Assembly (NCBI GenBank): GCA_011947345.1
Contig: JAAVTG010000584.1
Coordinates: forward strand, 186,001-250,000
Length of the DNA stretch: 64,000 bases
DNA from: Phytophthora quininea
Lineage: Eukaryota > Oomycota > Peronosporomycetes > Peronosporales > Peronosporaceae
Reading direction: 5' to 3'
Below, in pieces: positions 1 to 10,047 of the stretch; position 1 is the first letter of the stretch, and every line of letters begins with the position of its first letter. Under the pieces are notes generated by a model that did no database searches, had not been told where the DNA came from, and saw only the letters and a list, made by a program, of their open reading frames with translations. A program made the translations under genes and the position numbers.

Positions 1-754
1 CGAATGCGATAGCCACCAAGGCCTTCGCTGCGTCTTCCAGTGCCATCAGATACACTCGCGCATGCGCTAGCTTTGGTTCCAGCAGTGGCCACATCATGTG
101 CGCGGGCGGGGAGGTCACCAGTTCGTCTTCACATTCAACGCGATCTCGTCCTTGCGGATTCACCTCGGTCTCAGCCCCGCCAACGGCAGGAGCGTCGCGC
201 TTCTCTTCCTCCAAGCTGCCGAATCCTTCTCGGCCCTCCTCGCAGTGCGAGAGTGCTAGGAAGTATTCCATGAAGAGCGGAAGGCGTACGATCGAGAACG
301 AAATTCCCGACGACTTGACGCAGCTCTCGATGGCCTCGAGTTGCTCCAGGATGGGGCTCTCCTGCGAGGTCGGCGAGTCAACGAACAGAGAGCTCACCAG
401 CACCACGCCCCAGGCATTGGCTCGAATGGCAGCATGGATCACAGCACGCACCACGTCGAGACAAGCTTTTCCTCCTAGGCGAAGCGGCGGGATGACCACC
501 ACCACGTCCAGCGAAGAAAGCTGCTTGAGGAGGTCGCTCATGGGTAGAGCTGGCGCTCCTTCGAGCTGATAAACTGTCGAGGAGGGCGACGCAGCAGATC
601 TGGTGCGCTCGGAACATCCCGGAGCAGCTTTCACCGTGCAGAGTGTGACTTTGGCGTGCAGGCCTTCATCGTTGCGACGACTGTGTCGATGCGGCGCAAC
701 CGTGGGGATAGCAGAGTCGCCGACTTCGCGCGGCGGCAATGAAGGCGCCGTCAT
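1..754 (-). CDS. NmrA-like NAD(P)-binding domain protein, C-terminus cut by window edge
   Basis: The minus strand is open from an ATG at 754 to the window edge, about 250 codons. The protein resembles NmrA/isomerase-like Rossmann proteins. It has a hydrophobic strand LDVVVVIPPL, a helix, then VVLVSSLF, and FSIVRLPLFMEYF, which match in order and spacing the same elements of the upstream gene (DAVLLVPAL, LVVVSS, ALRIPLLMETL). The glycine-rich dinucleotide loop expected at the N-terminus is not seen. Its ATG overlaps the stop of the upstream gene (ATGA). The same frame continues upstream through GEALFLEISKFV, so this may be the second half of one two-domain protein rather than a separate gene. 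It is probably a cytosolic oxidoreductase or redox sensor; no substrate can be named. Confidence 0.6.
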   Translation of the reverse strand, partial: MTAPSLPPREVGDSAIPTVAPHRHSRRNDEGLHAKVTLCTVKAAPGCSERTRSAASPSSTVYQLEGAPALPMSDLLKQLSSLDVVVVIPPLRLGGKACLDVVRAVIHAAIRANAWGVVLVSSLFVDSPTSQESPILEQLEAIESCVKSSGISFSIVRLPLFMEYFLALSHCEEGREGFGSLEEEKRDAPAVGGAETEVNPQGRDRVECEDELVTSPPAHMMWPLLEPKLAHARVYLMALEDAAKALVAIAF

Positions 755-1944
755 CTGGCTCGTAACAAACTTGCTGATCTCGAGGAACAGGGCCTCGCCC
801 GAGCCGACACGAAGAGCTGGACTTGGTTTTGTGGTGTGCGAGCAAAGAGCGCTTCGCCATACCGCTGGAGCCATTGTCTGGGCGTCATTCGATCACGTTT
901 GGTTAGCGCTCGAAAGTCGTTCGTAGTGCGGAATGCGTCCGGCAGATGCACGTGACGGTCGTCTTCCTCTTTGTGTGCGTTGGCGTTTCCTTCGGTTCGA
1001 GCTGCTGTGTCTTCACCGCGACCTTCGCTCTCCACCGGGTCCTCGAGGAACATCCGAAGACCGACCGTGCCTTGGGCGACTTGGTCTGGTGTGCCCTTCT
1101 CCTTCATGACACGCAGAAAGTCTTCGTCGCTGAGCTGGCGGTACTTGACGTCCCGCTCGAGCAACGTCGTCAGCGTCCGCAGCACCTCGTTTGGCGAACA
1201 GCTCGCGTTGGGCCCACCAGTCAACCGATGCACCGCCTCGTACTTTCGCTTAGGGTTGGCAAGCACTTCCGCAGCCGCATAGCCGACATCACGCACCGAA
1301 ATGCAAGGCACTCGCGTGTCCAGGCCAAAGCAACCGAGGAAGCGGTTGGCGAACAGAATCTCGTCCCGACAGTACAGCAGCGTTTCCATCAGGAGCGGAA
1401 TGCGCAGGGCGATAGCACGCCCCGGCTCAGGCAGCTTTCCCCTCGCGTGAACTTCCACGGCTTCGTAGCCCTCCAAAGCAGCGACTTCGGCAGGAGTCGC
1501 CCCGACTGCCTCCGTTGCAGCGCGATGTTCGAGTGTTCGCTCCGTTCGGCAGCGTCCAAGCAGGTCGGGAGCAGCAAGGATGCTGCTCACCACAACCAGC
1601 CGAGCCACTTGCTCAGCGGTCACAGCGTCGACGACCCGTCTCGAAAAGCGAACGCCACTCTCGGACAAGGCAGGCACGAGCAGCACAGCGTCTGTGTTGC
1701 GCACGGCCCGGCGAAGCGAGTCCTCCCCTCCGGCGGCGAAGTTGCACTGGACGACGAAGCAGTTGGTGGCGCGTTTGAGTCGCTGGACACGCGGGTCTTT
1801 GGCGCTCTCCACCGCTGCGACCAGCGCCACCGACACTTGGTCTTGCGTCGCCAGCACCTCCATCGTGGCGCGGCCGATGCGGCTCGTAGCGCCGAACACC
1901 ACGATCACTCTCGACCGCATCAACTTGCGCAGGTGGATGCCCAT
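751..1944 (-). CDS. NmrA/epimerase-like NAD(P)-binding protein
   Basis: This 397-codon ORF starts with a classic Rossmann strand-loop-helix, VIVVFGATSRIGRATMEVL, containing the GxxxxxG dinucleotide loop. Later elements DAVLLVPAL, RLVVVSSIL, IALRIPLLMETLLY and CISVRDVGYAAAEVL follow the order seen in NmrA-like atypical short-chain dehydrogenases. The domain ends near MTPRQWLQRYGEALF. The last 30 residues look like read-through into the wrong frame, because another frame gives GEALFLEIS and runs into the next NmrA-like domain. A second in-frame Met (MRSRVIVV) may be the true start. The family includes NAD(P)-sensing regulators and reductases; which applies here is unknown. Confidence 0.75.
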   Translation of the reverse strand: MGIHLRKLMRSRVIVVFGATSRIGRATMEVLATQDQVSVALVAAVESAKDPRVQRLKRATNCFVVQCNFAAGGEDSLRRAVRNTDAVLLVPALSESGVRFSRRVVDAVTAEQVARLVVVSSILAAPDLLGRCRTERTLEHRAATEAVGATPAEVAALEGYEAVEVHARGKLPEPGRAIALRIPLLMETLLYCRDEILFANRFLGCFGLDTRVPCISVRDVGYAAAEVLANPKRKYEAVHRLTGGPNASCSPNEVLRTLTTLLERDVKYRQLSDEDFLRVMKEKGTPDQVAQGTVGLRMFLEDPVESEGRGEDTAARTEGNANAHKEEDDRHVHLPDAFRTTNDFRALTKRDRMTPRQWLQRYGEALFARTPQNQVQLFVSARARPCSSRSASLLRAR

Positions 1945-2121
1945 GTCACTCGGTCTCGATCAGGAAATGGCTAAGTGGAAGTGGAAGGAGGCCGCCGTGC
2001 CGAAGGAAAACATTGGGACGAGGTTCTTGGATGCCGCCCACATCACACCGCCGTTAGTCCCAACGGCGGTGCTGTCTCCCTGTCCCAATGCGCCACTTCC
2101 ACTTTCGCGTCGTTTCACACC

Positions 2122-2977
2122 ATGGCGAATCAATGCCGAGACTACTCGTCGTTGGTGGACGACAACCAGCACCTTCAGGTGCAGCTCAAGCACGCGAATG
2201 CTGCACGCCGACGAGCCGAGATACTCAACGTGGAGCTGCAAAGCCGTGTCCAACGAGCCGAAGCGGCGGTTGCTCAGCAATTGCGAGATAAGGAGCGCGA
2301 GTGGATGGCCGACTACGACCGCAACGTGCAAGCGCTGCTGCAAATTGTCCAGCACCACGAGGACGAACGGCTGCAGTTGAAAGAGGACATACAGCGACTG
2401 CAAGAGCAGGTAGCGGCGCCACCGCAAGAGATCGCCAAGATAACGCGGGGGACGCAGACGGATATGCAGCGACCGCAGAAGTCTGTACCTCGAGCAGCTA
2501 ATGTGCGCTTTGCAAAGGAAGATGGCGAGCCACTGTCGGACAAGGATGAAATCGTTCGTAGATGCGAGCAAAACTACAGGAAGGCCACGCGGATGCAGGT
2601 GCTGTACGCCAAACAAGTTGTCGATCAGAGATTACCTACCGTAGCAACAATCTTACAGTTGTGTGCAGTGGTTATTTGAGCAGGTGCAGTGTGGCGTGGC
2701 TAGTACTCAGAAGAAGATCGAGCTCAAGGCGGTGGCAGAAAGACTGAGAGTAAGGGGCTCTGAAGTAGAAGGCGAACCTCAGACTGATGCTGCTCCAAAG
2801 GAGGTAGTGATATCAATAGTAAAGCAAACGCTCCCTACGCTTCAGCAGGAGCTGGAAGAGAGGAATCGAGTATTGCAGGAGCGACTGACAACGCAGCAGA
2901 ACGTCCTAGACCAGCTACTGCAGAACAAACTCGAGCACGCGGACGATGACAAGAACCCCCTCGCTGACAAGCTGTAA
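2122..2977 (+). CDS. coiled-coil protein, function unknown
   Basis: Two exons are proposed, 2122-2603 and 2659-2977, joined over a 55-nt intron (GTACGC...TTACAG). The phase fits exactly and gives 267 codons including the stop. The ATG at 2122 begins MANQCRDYSSLVDDNQHLQ. Most of the protein is predicted coiled coil: heptad-like stretches such as LQVQLKHANAARRRAEIL and LQEQVAAPPQE in exon 1, and LPTLQQELEERNRVLQERL near the end. No catalytic motif or membrane segment is visible. The gene is divergent from the NmrA-like gene and convergent with the channel gene downstream. A cytoskeletal or scaffold role is possible but is only inference. Confidence 0.6.
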
Positions 2978-3109
2978 CCAAAAGGAAGATCTGCACAAGC
3001 ACGACAACCCCGTTCAGACAATCTCTGTTTCAGAAGACGAACACCAAGTGCTCTCGAGATCCTCTACACAACGGCGACCGTTGTCTCCACCTGCAGCATG
3101 AGCTGTTTT

Positions 3110-5461
3110 CTAAGCGCCGTCACGAATCCACTCGTCGACGTTTTTGACTTCCATCTCGAGATACAGCAATTCTGCGCCGCGACGGCTCTGCAATGGGATG
3201 GCAAACAGTTTTCGAGCTTGATCGTTCCACTCCGCCGGGCACTGGTTATCGATGGAGGCCATGATGTTCGCGCGTTCGGCTACCCACCGTTGTTCCGACT
3301 CCTGTAGCACTTCGCTGTACGTATTTCCCATCCTGCCCAAACAATAATGACTTAACACGGCAAGCCGATTTTAATGCGGAAGCAAACGTACATGGCAATC
3401 AGCAAATTCACGAGCAGAATCATGACGAGGATGACGTATCCCAGTACTAGCAGTTGCGTGAAGGCGTTCATTCGCCCACCAGAGGCGTAATTGTCGTCGT
3501 AATTTACTTCACCGGTGAAGCCCATGACGATGAGTGTTCGCATGCGCACAAGCAGTGCCTGTGGCCCAACCCGACCGTCGTGGACCAAGTAGATCGCCTG
3601 AGAAAATCCGACCAAAACGGCGCTGTACACCACGAAGAAGCGCACAATATCGTTGACAATCATCCGCAAAATCATGATCACGAATGGCCCCGTCGCACGG
3701 AACCCAAGCAGGAAGAAAAGACGTAAAACCAGGCAAAGATGAGCGTGACAGCAGCAAAAGCGTCACCTAGATCATCGCTGCCAGCAAACCGAAGTATCGA
3801 AGACGCGAAGAGGGCGACACTCGTCACGATGGTGCAGATATTGTCCAAGCGGCCGGCACCGCCTTCTGTGACGTACCCTCCGAAATTCAGTACGATCTGG
3901 TTGCTTTCATTCAAGAACTTCACTGCGGCCAACACAATGGCTCCTGCTTCAGCGATTCCCAGACCAGCTGCATATCCTCTTGGGCCTGATGTGTACGTGC
4001 TGTATGGCGCGAAGGTGGACGCGTTTAGAAGTACGAGAAAGAGTATGTACATCGCTAGACGCCAGAGAAAACGCCGACGGCCAACGTACTTCCACTTTTT
4101 ACGAAGAAGTATCTGGATCTCCAGCATCTTGAGCATTTCAAGGCGCTTTGACACCACCTCTTGTATAGCTGTATGGTGCCTTGGCAGGGTATTTGATATT
4201 CTCTCAACGGAGCAGAGGCACTGAATTGCAGTGCGATATCCTTTCTTCCCCTTGGGCGCGAGCGGGTATGGCAATGACTCAATCCAGTGATGCAGGCGCT
4301 GAAAGCGTCCGAAATCCGGGTCTGGCCGTACTTCTGGTTGCTCCAAGTCGAACAACGGAACGTGGAAAGCTGTAATTGGCCCGTATCGCCATGCCATGGA
4401 CGAGGAATGGTGGAATATGTGCTGAAACATGCGCTGCTGGCCGGTGGCTGCAGAGAGTGAGAGCGGCGTCAGCTCGTCTGCATTCCGGTGCATCCAAAAG
4501 CGCAGCATCCGTGAATACCCCGCATCGCTGGTCTTTTGAGGAAATCCACGAGGTTGATGTCACCCTCTTTGGAGTCGGCTGACGTAGCAGCATCTACTTC
4601 CTGTGCGGTAGATGGTGGTCGTGTCGATTCGTGAGTATCGACTGCGTTTTCCACGGAATGAACTTCGTCACCTAGTCGGTTTTCAGAGATTGAAGGCTCG
4701 GTTTTAGTCGAGATCGACTTTGACTCACTTGTAGCCGACAGCAGTTCCATCACGTAGCGCAGAGCAAAGTCGAAGACGTCAGGTAAGTCGCGAATGACTG
4801 CCAAGTGAAGCACGTTGTTGCCGTAGCGATCACACGCGAAGATGGATGTACGCACCACTTCCGCTCCACCTTGGACAGATCCATACTGCAATTGCGCAGA
4901 CGCTTCCAAGATGCAGAGCGCCGTGTCGACCTGGTTGGACGCGAGCGCAAAGAGCAGCGGCGTGCCACCAAAGTAGCAGGCCTTGGTCTGACCAAAGAAC
5001 TTGCCAGTGGTCTCTGCGTCCACCAGCTCGGGCACTTCTCGCACTAGCCACTGCACGAGCTCCTTCTGGCGGTGGATGATGGCGATGTGCAGAATGTTCT
5101 CACCCTCGTAGGGCGACGGCTCGCGCGGGTTCCCTGACGTATACGTGAGAGTGGCCAGCGCCTTGCACCGCAGCACCAGCAGCCTGCCCAGTTCGTAGTG
5201 GCCGAACAGGAACGCAATGTGCACGGGAGCGGCCCCCACCGAATCGCGCTGCATCAGGCACTGCGTATCAGCGTCCACGAGTCGAAGTGCCGCGGCCGAG
5301 TCGTTGGCGCGCACCGCCAGGAAGATGCCGTCGTCGTGGTCCAGTGCCTGCTGCGCCACCACGTCCACCTTGGCCTTGGCGGCACTGCGCAGCCATTGCA
5401 GACGACCGGGGACGCGTCGCCGAGGCTTGAGGCGCACCGTGCGCCGGCCTTCTGGGGCCAT
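3110..5461 (-). CDS. TRPV-like ankyrin-repeat cation channel
   Basis: Proposed exons on the minus strand are 4519-5461, 3392-4477 and 3110-3332. The 59-nt intron at 3333-3391 (GTACGT...GGGCAG) joins LLIAM to MGNTYSEVL. A 41-nt intron at 4478-4518 (GTATTC...ATGCAG) restores the ankyrin-like DELTPLSLSAATGQQ. The N-terminal third carries ankyrin repeats (ENILHIAIIHRQKELVQWLV; GNNVLHLAVIRDLPDVFDFA). Then come hydrophobic helices and the TRPV-typical pre-pore stretch GPFVIMILRMI, a pore region with MGFTGEVNY, a final helix VILVMILLVNLLIAM and a short C-tail. One base is missing in a T run near 3695; with it the exons total 751 codons, normal for TRPV channels. It is probably a Ca2+-permeable plasma- or endomembrane channel. 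Confidence 0.85.
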
Positions 5462-5634
5462 CTCGATGGCTCATTGCGCGCCGCTTCATTTTTTAATGCG
5501 AATTTTGCATGTATTGCAAATATCGCGATAACAAGTTGACGTTCGTGGCCAAAGCAAGCTGCTGGCAGGTAAGACGTCGGCTGCAGTGGTGTGTCGTGGC
5601 CGCTAATGCCTCTTGTCTGTACAGATCGACCGCA
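5462..5634. promoter_or_regulatory. shared promoter between channel gene and NOPCHAP1-like gene
   Basis: Only 173 bp separate the two divergent start codons. The stretch is AT-richer than its flanks. It contains a probable 5'-UTR intron on the plus strand (GTAAGA at 5569 to TACAG at 5624) directly before the NOPCHAP1-like ATG. A TTCATTTTTT stretch at 5484-5494 resembles an oomycete initiator but lacks a clear flanking element. Confidence 0.4.
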
Positions 5635-6205
5635 ATGCAGGACCAGCAGAAGCCCCCGTCCTTCCCGAAGCTGCCCAAGAGCGCCCGTAAGTAGGATGCG
5701 ATGGAGTGGTGGCATTTGCGCGGACTAATCGTTGGCTGTGGTGTGCCGCAGTGTTCTCGAAGCTGGAGGCGTTCCTGCCGGTGATGGCCGAGGAGAACAA
5801 GAAGCTGAGCGAAGCGGTGGTGGCAGGCGAAGGCGCCAAACACAACATCGAAGTGGAGGAACAGGAGCGCGAGAGCGACGCGGACGGCGACGACGCCATG
5901 ACTGGCAGCAGCAAAAGGAGGAGGGCAAGGTGCCCGTGATTGAGATGGTGCGTAGACTGCAGTTGGCAGCGGAGGTTGTTGAGCGCTGACGTGGTGTTGC
6001 GGTGTAGAACTTTGCGTTAGGCATGATGGAGGACGGCGATGGCGACGGCGACGACAAGGACAGCAACGCGGTGGAGACGGATGCAGAGGCTCCGATCAAG
6101 ACTGCTGCGAAGGCAAACGATAGCAAGAACGAGTCGTCGACCTTCCAGATGCGCCTCGAGAAGCCCAGCAACAAGCCACGCCCCGTGATCCAGGAGCTCA
6201 ACTAG
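5635..6205 (+). CDS. NOPCHAP1-like snoRNP assembly chaperone (DUF4598 type)
   Basis: Three exons are proposed: 5635-5686, 5752-5947 and 6008-6205. The introns are 65 nt (GTAAGT...CCGCAG, with a CTAAT branch-like site) and 60 nt (GTGCGT...GTGTAG). The core motif FSKLEAFLPVMAEENKKL followed by HNIE, and VPVIEMNFALGMMED across the second intron, match the human NOPCHAP1/C12orf45 pattern (FLPQMAxANEKL, FNIE, VIQMDVALFEM). That family is reported to bridge NOP58 and the R2TP chaperone during box C/D snoRNP assembly. One base appears lost from the A run near 5915; restoring it gives 149 codons. Acidic Asp/Glu runs flank the core. The family call rests on these motifs alone. Confidence 0.65.
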
Positions 6206-6591
6206 CGGAGTGTACACTGCGAGGAGGGAGATATTTAGCACGAAGAAACTTGTCGCGTTGAAGCGAAAGTTACCTTTGTCCGTATTATCGGGGTGTCGTT
6301 GTTTGCAGATCGCCGAAAAAGAGGTGAATTTACTTTTCAGAGCTTCTCTTCATGTCCGCATAGAGCGTTTTGTATGATGTGCCGCGCTTGGCCGGGCCGA
6401 ACGGCGCGAGGCCTGCAAACCGCATAATTCGGCGGGGCTCGCCGCGGGTCTATGCGACTTGGTTTGACTTGGCGTTTGTATAGCCGTCGAGCCGCAGCGT
6501 GGCCCCAGATAGGGGAGCGCCTCTCCTGGTGGTTCATGACAGTCTCCAAAAGCCACGCCCGACGCCGCAGCCTCGCTCCGCCAGCAGCACC

Positions 6592-6896
6592 ATGTTCCTC
6601 ACGCTCACGCAGAAGATGGCCAAGGGCCCGGCCATGGTCGTCTCCATCTCTAGCCTCATCGGCATCTCGTACGCGTCCTTCGCCCTCTTCCGCTACTCTG
6701 GTAAAGCGGCGCAAACCTTTAGTGCGGAGCGTCACCAGTACACTGACCTTCTCGTTGCTGTCTCTTCCTGTCAGGCCCCGACCTTGGCGGCGACGTGCCC
6801 GGCTCGCCCAAGACCACCTCGCCCGAGTGGCAGGCGGCCTCCGTCGAGTACGGCAAGGCCCAGAAGGCCAACCCCATCCGCCACTTCAAGGACTAA
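6592..6896 (+). CDS. small single-pass membrane protein
   Basis: Two exons, 6592-6700 and 6775-6896, flank a 74-nt intron (GTAAAG...TGTCAG) with exact phase, encoding 76 residues. After a short N-terminus there is one hydrophobic helix, AMVVSISSLIGISYASFALF, and then a polar tail ending NPIRHFKD. The size, single helix and short basic N-terminus recall small mitochondrial inner-membrane subunits, but I recognise no family. The clean splice signals and absence of any frameshift support a real gene. About 340 bp separate it from the ISY1 stop. Confidence 0.6.
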
Positions 6897-7234
6897 ACGG
6901 CCAAAGTCTTTTGGCTCACCAGGGCTGTCCTCCTGTAATTATTCGCCACGGAGGAGGGGACGGAAGCATCGTACGCGTCGAGAAAGAGGTAGCCGTGCAA
7001 TGCGTCAGTCTGCGAGCCGAAGAAATCAATGCAAAAACTCCAGAAACACAAATCTATACCAAATCCACACCTCGCGGATCCATCCAAACGCTGCGCTTGT
7101 TGTGTCGGTTGCAGCTGGTCCTTCGTCGCTGTCACAGTGTTCTGTTCGTCTACGACTAGCAAATTCGCTCGTGTTCCGTCGGTGCAGACGGCGGTAATGT
7201 GTCCTCATAGGTGTAGCTTGTCCATCAGCGTCGA

Positions 7235-8031
7235 CTACCGTTTTGCATCCACGAGCGCTGCCACTTGAGTCCTGCGCTTGGCCTCGGCAGCGTCCCATCC
7301 GTCCATAGCTCGTTGTCGAAGCCTCTTTTCGGCCGCCTCCTCGTCCTTGAGCTGCTGCTCGTCCTCGTTGTCGTGGTCGCCGTAGTACTCTGGCGTGATG
7401 TGCTTGTACATGTTGTCCCTGGTGCGTTTGCGAGGCTCTGGCGCTTGCTTCTCGAAGAGTTCCCTCACCCCGGGCAAGTTCTTGGCCGCTCCAAAGTACT
7501 TGTAGCCGCCGACGGCTGCCACCGCGTCGCCGTCTTCGTCGTAGGTCTGCGGCTGCGAGCGCGTGTAGTCCTGGCCGCCGAGCTGCACGATCCTCCGCTC
7601 CCAGTGGCGCTTCTCTCGGATGCGCTTGTTGATCTCGTCGTTCAGGTCCCGGATCACGTGCTCGCTTGAGCCGGCTGCACAGCAAATACACACAGCAGTC
7701 CACAGCGTCCACCCCGTCAGGCTTCCTCCCAACAGAACCATCTTCCGCATCGCTGCTACGCACCGTTCTGGATGTCCGCCACCTTCTTGGAGATCTCGCG
7801 GATGATCTGGCGCCGCCAGCGCTCCGCGTCCTTGAGGTTGTCACACTGCGAGGCCAGATACGGCCGTCGACTGTAGCAACATGGCATACACAGAGCAGCC
7901 AGTTAGCACACAAAGCCCTGCAGTCAGCGCCGATCTCCAGCCACCTACTTCTTGAAGGTGTCTGCGAAGTCCTGCTTCATGCTCGTCCACCGGTTCAGCA
8001 GCGACTGCGCCTTCTCCTCATTGCGCGCCAT
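7235..8031 (-). CDS. ISY1: pre-mRNA-splicing factor ISY1
   Basis: Three minus-strand exons, 7949-8031, 7764-7870 and 7235-7674, are joined by introns of 78 and 89 nt with GT-AG ends. They sum to 210 codons with no frameshift. The start MARNEEKAQSLLNRW is the ISY1 hallmark. RRQIIREISKKVADIQN, VIRDLNDEINKRIREKRHWE and GYKYFGAAKNLPGVRELFE follow in family order. ISY1 is part of the NineTeen-associated/XAB2 complex of the active spliceosome and acts in the nucleus during the first catalytic step. The Lys/Glu-rich C-terminus is typical. The protein is somewhat shorter than human ISY1 but close to fungal forms. It diverges from the transhydrogenase-like gene over 130 bp. Confidence 0.93.
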
Positions 8032-8161
8032 CTTGTCCTGGTAGCTCAAATCTCTTCCTGCGCCAAGATGGAAACTACGATTATGCATAATTCAGGCATG
8101 TTCGACTGACGGCTGTGGTTTAACGCAGCAAACTGCAAGCAGCCGAGCAAGCTCGTTGGCC
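8032..8161. promoter_or_regulatory. short bidirectional promoter, ISY1 / transhydrogenase-like gene
   Basis: 130 bp separate the ISY1 ATG (minus, 8031) from the next ATG (plus, 8162). No clear initiator motif is visible; its role is inferred from the divergent layout. Confidence 0.35.
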
Positions 8162-9901
8162 ATGGTCTGGACGCCGTCGCGAACGCTGTGCCGCCACCTG
8201 TCGACGCAGATCAAGCCGCAGGTGGCGGCCTACGACCTGGTGGTGGTGGGCAGCGGGCCCTCGGCCACGCAGTGCGCTCGAGTCGGCCAAGCAGGGCAAG
8301 CGCGTGGCCATCGTGGACAAGAAGAGCTCGCTGGGCGGCGTGTGCGTGCACACGGGCACCATCCCGTCTAAGACCTTCCGCGAGGCCGTGCTGCACCTGT
8401 CCGGATACCGCCACCACGGCTTCTACGGCAAATCCTACTCCATGAAGACGGTCACCATCGAGGACATTTTGTACCGCGTGCAGCGCGTCGTGAGCTCCGA
8501 GACGGACGTGGTGCGCGCGCAGCTCAAGGCCGCCCGCGTGGATGTCATCCCCGGCTTCGCGCGCTTCGAGAACGAGCACGAGATCTCCGTCGTGCGCGAC
8601 GACAAGGACAAGAGCAGCGCCAGCGTCTCCAGCACCAGCGACAGCACCAGCGCACTCGACTCGCTCTCGCGCGTGCGCGCCGACAAGTTCCTGATCGCCT
8701 GCGGCACCCGACCGGCGCACAACCCACTGGTGCCCATCGACGGCAAGGTCATCATCGACAGCGACCAGATCCTGAGCCGTGACATGCACCAGCTCCCGCG
8801 CTCGCTTATCGTCATGGGCGCCGGCGTCATCGGCATGGAGTACGCCTCCATGGTCAACGTCGTGCCTGGCCACTCGGTCACGGTGGTGGACGGACGACCA
8901 GACGTAAGTGTTGAGTGGGTTAGGAAGAAGTAGCCAGGGCGAACTGACAGAGGTGTATTGCAATGCTGCCAGATCCTGTCCTTCTGCGACCGAGAGATCA
9001 TCAGTAACCTCACGTACGAGATGCAAAGCAACGGTGCGCGGTTCCTGCTGGGGAGACGGTCAAGAAAGTCGAGTACGGCCGCAAGACGCCGTGATTGTAT
9101 GTGCAAACCACTGACAGGGTAGTATTTGCTACTCGTAGACGACCGACAAGCGCGTGAAGGTGTTCTTCAACAGCGGCAAGGTGCTCAGCGCCGATGCTCT
9201 GCTCTACACGGTGGGTCGTCAGGCTGCAACGGACGGGCTGAATCTAGAGGCGGTGGGTCTTTCTCGGAACCACCGTGGCTTGATCAACGTTAACAAGAAC
9301 TACCAGACCGACCAGCCCCACATGTGCGTCATTGTGCTATTTGCATTGACGTAGTTGCACACTCTGACGTGTTTTCACTTTTGCTGCCAGTTATGCCGCC
9401 GGTGATTGCATTGGAGCCCCCGCTCTAGCGTCGACGAGTATGGAGCAAGGGCGATTGGCATCCTGTCACATGTGGAACCCGGACAAAGAGCTCGCGACCA
9501 CTAGTCAGTTGGAAAGCGGCAACTACCCGTACGGCATCTACACGATCCCGGAGATCTCGATGGTGGGCAAAACGGAGCAGGAGCTCACAAAGAACTGCGT
9601 GAACTACGAGATCGGCATTGCCAAATACTCGGAACTGGCCAAGGGGCAGATGATGGGGGCGATGGCTGGCGGTACGCTGAAGATCTTGTTCGACCCCGAT
9701 ACGCTCAAGGTGTTTGGCGTGCATGCCATTGGGGAGGGCGCAACGGAAATTATCCACATTGGACAGGTCGCCATGGCTATGGGATGCTCGCTGACTTACT
9801 TCCGCGACGCCGTTTTCAACTATCCGACACTTGCAGAGGCCTATCGCGTTGCTGCGTTGAATGGACTGGGGCGCCTCAGTCGTGACACTGAAGAACACTA
9901 A
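8162..9901 (+). CDS. soluble pyridine nucleotide transhydrogenase-like FAD protein
   Basis: The exons are about 8162-8903, 8973-9090, 9139-9323 and 9391-9901; introns one and three have clean GT-AG ends (69 and 67 nt). The FAD loop is DLVVVGSGPS and the active-site region is GGVCVHTGTIPSKTFREAV. This has one cysteine and the TIPSK signature of SthA-type transhydrogenases, not the CxxxxC disulfide of lipoamide dehydrogenase. The NAD loop is VMGAGVIGMEYASM, the second FAD motif is YAAGDCIG, and the dimerisation domain contains YTIPEISMVG. The reaction would be NADPH + NAD+ to NADP+ + NADH. The N-terminus is basic and Ser/Thr-rich, suggesting mitochondrial import. Three indels are apparent: a GC pair near 8275, a G run near 9055, and one base at the second donor. 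Confidence 0.85.
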
Positions 9902-10047
9902 CTTCAAATACAATGGCTGATACGGCGGTGCGGGCACAACGCGCGTCGACCGTGTTGCTGAGGAGAACGTGGGCAGGAGTCTAGAAATGAAGAAATAAAA
10001 TGGTGTGACCATTATCGTGGAGAAGCTGACGATGTCAGCACAACGTG

